A stretch of DNA of 64,000 nt from the NCBI RefSeq assembly GCF_004402215.1, contig NZ_SOEZ01000007.1:1-64000 (forward strand), written 5' to 3'. The DNA comes from Cryobacterium tagatosivorans (GTDB taxonomy: Bacteria; Actinomycetota; Actinomycetes; Actinomycetales; Microbacteriaceae). Position numbers and translations under genes: made by a program. Under the pieces are notes generated by a model. The model was not told the origin of the DNA. It did no database searches and worked only from the letters and a program-made list of their open reading frames with translations. Numbering within the stretch: the first letter of the stretch is position 1; every line of letters begins with the position of its first letter. Below, piece by piece: positions 60,059 to 64,000 of this stretch.

Positions 60059-60871
60059 TTGGTTGATGCTTATCACGAAATAGGCTCGGGAACTCCGTTG
60101 GTCCTCCTACATGGCTTCGGGGTCGATCATCGGATCTTGCTGCCCTTGGAGGCCACGCTGGAACACGCCGGCGGGTGGCGGCGCATCTACATTGACCTGC
60201 CGGGCGCGACCGGATCGCCAGACGATCTCGTAAGCAGCGCCCAAGAAATTGCCACGGCGACGATGGCCGAGGTGCAGTCTCGTGTTGGTGCTGAGCCGTT
60301 TGCAATCTTGGGAAATTCATTTGGCGCCATGATTGCCCGCTACATCGCACACGAGCGTCGATCACAGATTCTCGGGCTGGCGACGTTAGCAGGCGTCTTC
60401 GTCCCCGAGCACGGCGACCGGACGGTACCGGCCCGAGCCGTACTCCACCAAGACCCCGGCGTGGTACCAATCCTTCGCGACGCACTCGATGACTACCGCG
60501 AAATGGTCGTGGTGGAATCACCAGCAAGCGCCCACGCTTTCCTGGAGTACGTGCTGCCCGGCGTTCGCGGTGCCCACCAATCGGCACTGGAACGAGTTGC
60601 CACGAATTACACACTGACCCAGCATCCAGAGGATGCCCACCCCGCGCCCTTTCTGCAACCTTCGCTCCATGTCACTGGCCGACAAGATCATATTGTTGGA
60701 TACCGCGATGCCTGGAACCGGATTGAGCACTACCCACGCGCGACATTCGTGACGCTTGACGGCGCGGGCCACAATGCCCATCTCGAACAACCCGAGATCT
60801 GTGCCGTGCTCGTGAAGGACTGGCTAGCGCGAATTCGGCGATCCATCGAGGGAACCCTCTACGGGCTGTGA
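60059..60871 (+). CDS. Alpha/beta hydrolase
   Basis: A 270-residue hydrolase. The oxyanion region is PLVLLHGFGVDHR, the nucleophile elbow is ILGNSFGAMIARY (Ser in G-N-S-F-G), the acid is Asp in HVTGRQDHIVGYRD, and the base is His in GAGHNAHLEQPEI, so the triad is complete. The substrate cannot be told. The frame begins at TTG 60059 (family members begin V-D-A-Y); no better start is seen and no Shine-Dalgarno sequence is clear. Isolated between HxlR and TetR genes. Confidence 0.85.
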   Translation: MVDAYHEIGSGTPLVLLHGFGVDHRILLPLEATLEHAGGWRRIYIDLPGATGSPDDLVSSAQEIATATMAEVQSRVGAEPFAILGNSFGAMIARYIAHERRSQILGLATLAGVFVPEHGDRTVPARAVLHQDPGVVPILRDALDDYREMVVVESPASAHAFLEYVLPGVRGAHQSALERVATNYTLTQHPEDAHPAPFLQPSLHVTGRQDHIVGYRDAWNRIEHYPRATFVTLDGAGHNAHLEQPEICAVLVKDWLARIRRSIEGTLYGL

Positions 60872-60992
60872 CGCCGGGGTGCGCGCGAGCTCCGAGCTTG
60901 CATTGCGTGTGTGTTGGCGCCCATCTCGGTAGCAATGGCTATGCATCGAGCGACTGGGATCGACAAGGATGACTCCTCAATAACATCAAGGA

Positions 60993-61008
60993 AATACCTG
61001 GAGGTATT
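60993..61008. promoter_or_regulatory. Perfect 16-bp TetR-type operator
   Basis: AATACCTGGAGGTATT is a perfect palindrome 45 bases before the TetR start at 61054. It is the obvious site for autoregulation. Confidence 0.65.
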
Positions 61009-61053
61009 AGGCAAATACATTGCTATCGTAGGAAATGGGGAAAGGTGGCCGCA

Positions 61054-61623
61054 ATGGCACGAATAGGACTGACGACGCAACGCGTGACCTTCGCAGCGGC
61101 TGACCTGGCTGACGAGATCGGTTTCGAGGGCGTGACCGTCTCGGCTGTTGCGCGCATCTTCGGCGTCAGGGACGCGAGCCTCTACTCACACATCAAGAAT
61201 GTGCGGGACCTCCGGACGAGGGTGGCCGTGCTTTCATTGGCCGAACTCGCCGACCGAGTCGCTGCCGCATTGGCTGGCCGTGCAGGCAAGGATGCGCTGG
61301 TCGCCTTCGCCAACGCCTACAGGGCTTACTCGAAGGAACATCCCGGGCGATATGCAGCAACACGGCTGGAGCTTGACCCTGAGGTGGCTGCCGCCAGTGC
61401 GGCGGGTAGGCACGCGTCGATGACCAGGGCTATCCTCCGGGGCTACGCACTCGAGGAGCCGGACCAGACCGACGCTGTGCGGCTGCTGCACAGCGTGTTC
61501 CACGGATACGTAAGTCTGGAATGTTCCGGTGGCTTTCAAAACACGCAACGCGCAGCGGATGCATCGTGGTCCAGGGCTCTGGACGCCCTCGATGTTGTCC
61601 TGAACAACTGGCCGCCGGCCTGA
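61054..61623 (+). CDS. TetR/AcrR regulator (WHG-domain type)
   Basis: A 189-residue regulator. The helix-turn-helix is VTVSAVARIFGVRDASLYSH. The C-terminal domain (ALVAFANAYRAYSKEHPGRY, then LLHSVFHGYVSLECSGGFQN) is of the TetR_C_33/WHG type. ATG 61054 has AAAGGTGG upstream; a GTG nine bases earlier is possible. A palindromic operator at 60993 supports autoregulation. The regulated neighbour could be the upstream hydrolase or the downstream FBP gene. Confidence 0.9.
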   Translation: MARIGLTTQRVTFAAADLADEIGFEGVTVSAVARIFGVRDASLYSHIKNVRDLRTRVAVLSLAELADRVAAALAGRAGKDALVAFANAYRAYSKEHPGRYAATRLELDPEVAAASAAGRHASMTRAILRGYALEEPDQTDAVRLLHSVFHGYVSLECSGGFQNTQRAADASWSRALDALDVVLNNWPPA

Positions 61624-61707
61624 CGACACCGTTTAGCTCCCTACCCCGGACCGCACCACTCTCAATCCACGGATCAGCGACACAGACAGAGAAGGCATCC
61701 GCACCTC

Positions 61708-62199
61708 ATGCTCCAGCTCACCGCCACAGACATTCGGTCATCATTCATCAATGCTTCACTCAGGGAACGAAAGGCGCTCACCCTTCCCCGGGACCTCGAA
61801 AACCTGCCATGGGACAACCTCGACTACCTCGGCTGGCGGGACCCCAAGATCCCGGGAATCGGATATGTCATCGTTGAACTCGAGGAGGGCCTGGTCGGGA
61901 TCCTGCTTCGTCAAGCCGACGGGAAGACAAAAACGCGGCCCCAATGCTCGTGGTGCGAAGACGTGCATCTCCCGAACGACGTGGTGTTCTTCAGCATCAA
62001 GCGGGCCGGCCAGGCAGGGCGCAACGGAGACACGGTCGGCACTCTCGTATGCGCCGGCTTCGAATGCTCTGCAAACGTGCGCAAGCTCCCCCCGGTCGCC
62101 TACATCGGCTTTGACGTGGAGGCAGCGCGACAGCGACGCCTCGAAGCGCTGGGAACACACGTCCGCAACTTCGCACGTAGTGTCCGCGACGGAAAATAG
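61708..62199 (+). CDS. FBP domain (EF-G-binding type zinc finger) protein
   Basis: A 163-residue protein of the FBP_C family (treble-clef zinc finger, related to the zinc domain of FusB-like EF-G-binding proteins). The cluster ligands are CSWCEDVH and LVCAGFECSANVRK. LPRDLENLPWDNLDYLGWRD and RRLEALGTHVRNFARSVRDG are characteristic. Most such proteins in Actinobacteria are annotated only by domain; a role on the ribosome or elongation factor G is inferred from FusB. No Shine-Dalgarno sequence stronger than GAGAAGG is seen. Confidence 0.85.
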   Translation: MLQLTATDIRSSFINASLRERKALTLPRDLENLPWDNLDYLGWRDPKIPGIGYVIVELEEGLVGILLRQADGKTKTRPQCSWCEDVHLPNDVVFFSIKRAGQAGRNGDTVGTLVCAGFECSANVRKLPPVAYIGFDVEAARQRRLEALGTHVRNFARSVRDGK

Positions 62200-62304
62200 G
62201 GCCGCCCGCAAGCTGGCCTCCGCTGAGCACAGATTCCGCCGCTAGGACTTCGAGCCGTAGAGGGGCTGACGTGCCAGCCGGGAACCCCCCACGCGACACC
62301 GGTT

Positions 62305-63222
62305 CTAGTCGCCAGGCGATCGCTGGGTGAGGGTCATTGCTATGGCCCTGACATGTGAAAGGACCGCCTTTGCATTGTTTCGCTCAAGAGTTTCGGGTCG
62401 AGCAAGGCAGTCGATGTGCCGGCCCAGCCCAGGGTGGGCGAGCGGACGAAGGACCAGATCCCGGTGGTCGCGGATGTTGGTCGTGTATCGGGGCATGAGC
62501 GCGATGCAACCGCTCGCTTCGACAACTGCGGCAGCCACGGAGAACTCGTTGATCCGGTGCAGGATGCGCGCCTCACTCCCACCGATTCCTGAAATTACGG
62601 AGAGAGCCTGCTTGAGCGGGAATCCTTCGTGTACAGCGACCCATGCCTCGTCCTGAAGATCTGCCGGCTCGATCGCGGCTTTCGCTGCAAGGCGGTGATC
62701 GCGTCGGATCGCGATATCCAGAGGCTCGTACAGGAGCGGTTCCACACGCACCGACCCCGGCCACGACGGGCTACCGACCAGCCTGTGCGCGAGGACAAGA
62801 TCATGATCAGCCGTGAGAGGGGGAAAATCCTCCTGGGCCACGTCGAAATCACTCAGCCGGACATCAGGCTGATCTGGACTGCCACATGCAGCGATCAGAG
62901 GACCAAAGACCGCAAGGCCCACGCTATGGAAGGCCGCCACTGAAACGGCGCCCAAGCGATCGTCTTGGAAGCGTGCCACTGCCTGACCGGCACGTTCGAG
63001 CGCCACTTCCACGTCGATCGCCGCCATCGCTAGGGCGCGCCCGGCGTCGGTGAGGGCGGTCCGCCGTCCGTCCCTGTACGTCAACGGTGCGGCCGAGTGA
63101 CGTTGCAAGGCGCTGATCTGTTGCGAGACCGACGACGGCGTGACGTACAGCGCCGCAGCGACGGCGGTAATACTTCCTCGGTCACCCAACTCTCTCAAAG
63201 CGCGAAGCTGACCCAGTTCCAT
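62305..63222 (-). CDS. LysR family regulator
   Basis: A 305-residue LysR-type regulator. The N-terminal winged helix is ITAVAAALYVTPSSVSQQIS; the periplasmic-binding-like effector domain begins at about residue 90 (LGAVSVAAFHSVGLAVFGPL). It is divergent from the EamA transporter gene (72 bp apart), which is therefore its likely target. Confidence 0.9.
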   Translation of the reverse strand: MELGQLRALRELGDRGSITAVAAALYVTPSSVSQQISALQRHSAAPLTYRDGRRTALTDAGRALAMAAIDVEVALERAGQAVARFQDDRLGAVSVAAFHSVGLAVFGPLIAACGSPDQPDVRLSDFDVAQEDFPPLTADHDLVLAHRLVGSPSWPGSVRVEPLLYEPLDIAIRRDHRLAAKAAIEPADLQDEAWVAVHEGFPLKQALSVISGIGGSEARILHRINEFSVAAAVVEASGCIALMPRYTTNIRDHRDLVLRPLAHPGLGRHIDCLARPETLERNNAKAVLSHVRAIAMTLTQRSPGD

Positions 63223-63294
63223 AAGTTTAAACTAAACCATCCAGCACGAAACTTCTCTCTTGTCTTACGTGAAATCAAACCGGACGATGGTGGA

Positions 63295-64000
63295 ATGACC
63301 GCTCCACTCAGCCGATTCCGTGTCGACCTACTCCTGCTGTTAGTCGCCGCCTCGTGGGGATCGACGTACCTCGTGGCCAAAGAGCTAGTCACGCCCGATT
63401 CCGTAGTGGCACTCCTCGAGCTGCGCATGCTGCTCGCCGGCGCCCTCATGGCGGCAATCGTGGCCGCCCGGCGGCACCGTGTAACTGGAGCCGAACTGCG
63501 AGCGGGTGTGATCCTCGGGATCGTGTTGGCTTCAGTGTTCGCATTCGAGACTTTCGGGATCGCCCACACGTCAGCAACGAATGCCGGCCTCATCATCAGC
63601 CTGACAATCGTGTTCACTCCTCTTCTCGATTCCGCGGTATCCGGTCGACCTCTGCCCGGCAAGTTCTTCCTTGCCGCAATGATTGCCATCATCGGGGTTG
63701 CACTTCTCGCCAGCAACGGCACTTTTCAAACGCCAAGCCTTGGCGACCTACTTATCCTCATCGCGGCAATCGTTCGCGCCATCCACGTCACGTCGATGTT
63801 TAAACTCACCGGCAACAAACCGAGGGACTCGCTTCACCTCACCACGGTTCAACTCGTTACCTGCGCGACAATCTTTTCGGCGGCGTCACTGTTCTACGGC
63901 GACCCGATCCCACACTTCCTTACCGGCCTCGACCCGCGACGCGCGGTCATGTTCCTCTACCTCGTCGTCGCTTGCACAGTCTTCGCCTTCCTGGTACAAA
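63295..64000 (+). CDS. EamA/DMT family transporter (cut by window edge)
   Basis: The first 235 residues of a drug/metabolite exporter of the 10-TM EamA family. The first half shows LLLLLVAASWGSTYLVAKEL, LLELRMLLAGALMAAIVAAR, AFETFGIAHTSATNAGLIIS and FLAAMIAIIGVALLASNG; the second repeat begins at LLILIAAIVRAIHVTSM. The gene runs off the right edge. ATG 63295 is the first start codon, and a weak GGTGG precedes it. Divergent from a LysR regulator. Confidence 0.9.
   Translation, partial: MTAPLSRFRVDLLLLLVAASWGSTYLVAKELVTPDSVVALLELRMLLAGALMAAIVAARRHRVTGAELRAGVILGIVLASVFAFETFGIAHTSATNAGLIISLTIVFTPLLDSAVSGRPLPGKFFLAAMIAIIGVALLASNGTFQTPSLGDLLILIAAIVRAIHVTSMFKLTGNKPRDSLHLTTVQLVTCATIFSAASLFYGDPIPHFLTGLDPRRAVMFLYLVVACTVFAFLVQ

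Overview
The window is high-GC actinobacterial DNA, most likely Microbacteriaceae. Clues are DUF7882 and DUF4913 proteins, an SCO6880-type conjugation cluster, WxL-like surface proteins, ATGA-coupled operons and many GTG starts. No rRNA, tRNA, insertion sequence or CRISPR array was found. A conjugation cluster, a primase-like replication protein, a plasmid-type partition locus and several eroded chromosomal genes lie close together. This suggests a large conjugative plasmid or an integrative conjugative element. This is inference: no relaxase or integrase is visible.

Layout. 0.2-10.2 kb is a low-density, decaying zone. It holds an inverted pair of WxL-like genes (one broken), a WxL-interacting protein (DUF916), an AAA ATPase with a ruined 5' end, an Xre/MbcA-like regulator, a TetR regulator, a DtxR/MntR remnant without its DNA-binding domain, a tiny zinc-ribbon gene and a three-copy unknown repeat near two copies of an unknown small gene family. 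10.3-13.2 kb encodes a PAS-GGDEF-EAL cyclic-di-GMP protein. 13.2-14.5 kb is a gene graveyard (3' end of thiC, most of thiD, 3' end of a proline dehydrogenase). 15.1-28.9 kb is a catabolic island: an 11-gene minus-strand operon (class III aminotransferase, polar amino-acid ABC importer, aldehyde dehydrogenase, four-component flavin/iron-sulfur amine oxidase, M81 amidohydrolase, GNAT acetyltransferase). It is divergent from a plus-strand operon (3-oxoadipyl-CoA thiolase, 3-oxoadipate CoA-transferase A and B, IclR/PcaR regulator), with dyad operators between them.

29.0-39.1 kb is a type IV secretion/conjugation operon, with an ArsR-like regulator and a perfect operator at its head. 39.9-43.6 kb carries an archaeo-eukaryotic-type primase, a DUF7882 protein and a sigma-70 factor. 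43.8-49.8 kb holds nested inverted repeats, DprA, a broken ParB-like gene, a KfrA-like coiled-coil protein, a 22-bp inverted-repeat segment, a centromere-like repeat array, ParA, a ParB-like protein and a second tiny zinc ribbon. 50.2-54.5 kb is a restriction-modification island with a third unknown gene. 54.8-64 kb contains regulator/efflux/reductase pairs (MmyB-type regulator with MFS and SDR, HxlR with NmrA), a hydrolase, TetR, FBP zinc finger, LysR and a truncated EamA transporter.

The most unusual part is the catabolic island. A transporter, an oxidase, an aldehyde dehydrogenase and an aminotransferase that can act on beta- or omega-amino acids are paired with the last two steps of the beta-ketoadipate pathway, but with no aromatic ring-cleavage genes. 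This fits degradation of an amino compound, such as beta-lysine or beta-aminoadipate, to acetyl-CoA and succinyl-CoA. That route is a hypothesis, not an established assignment.
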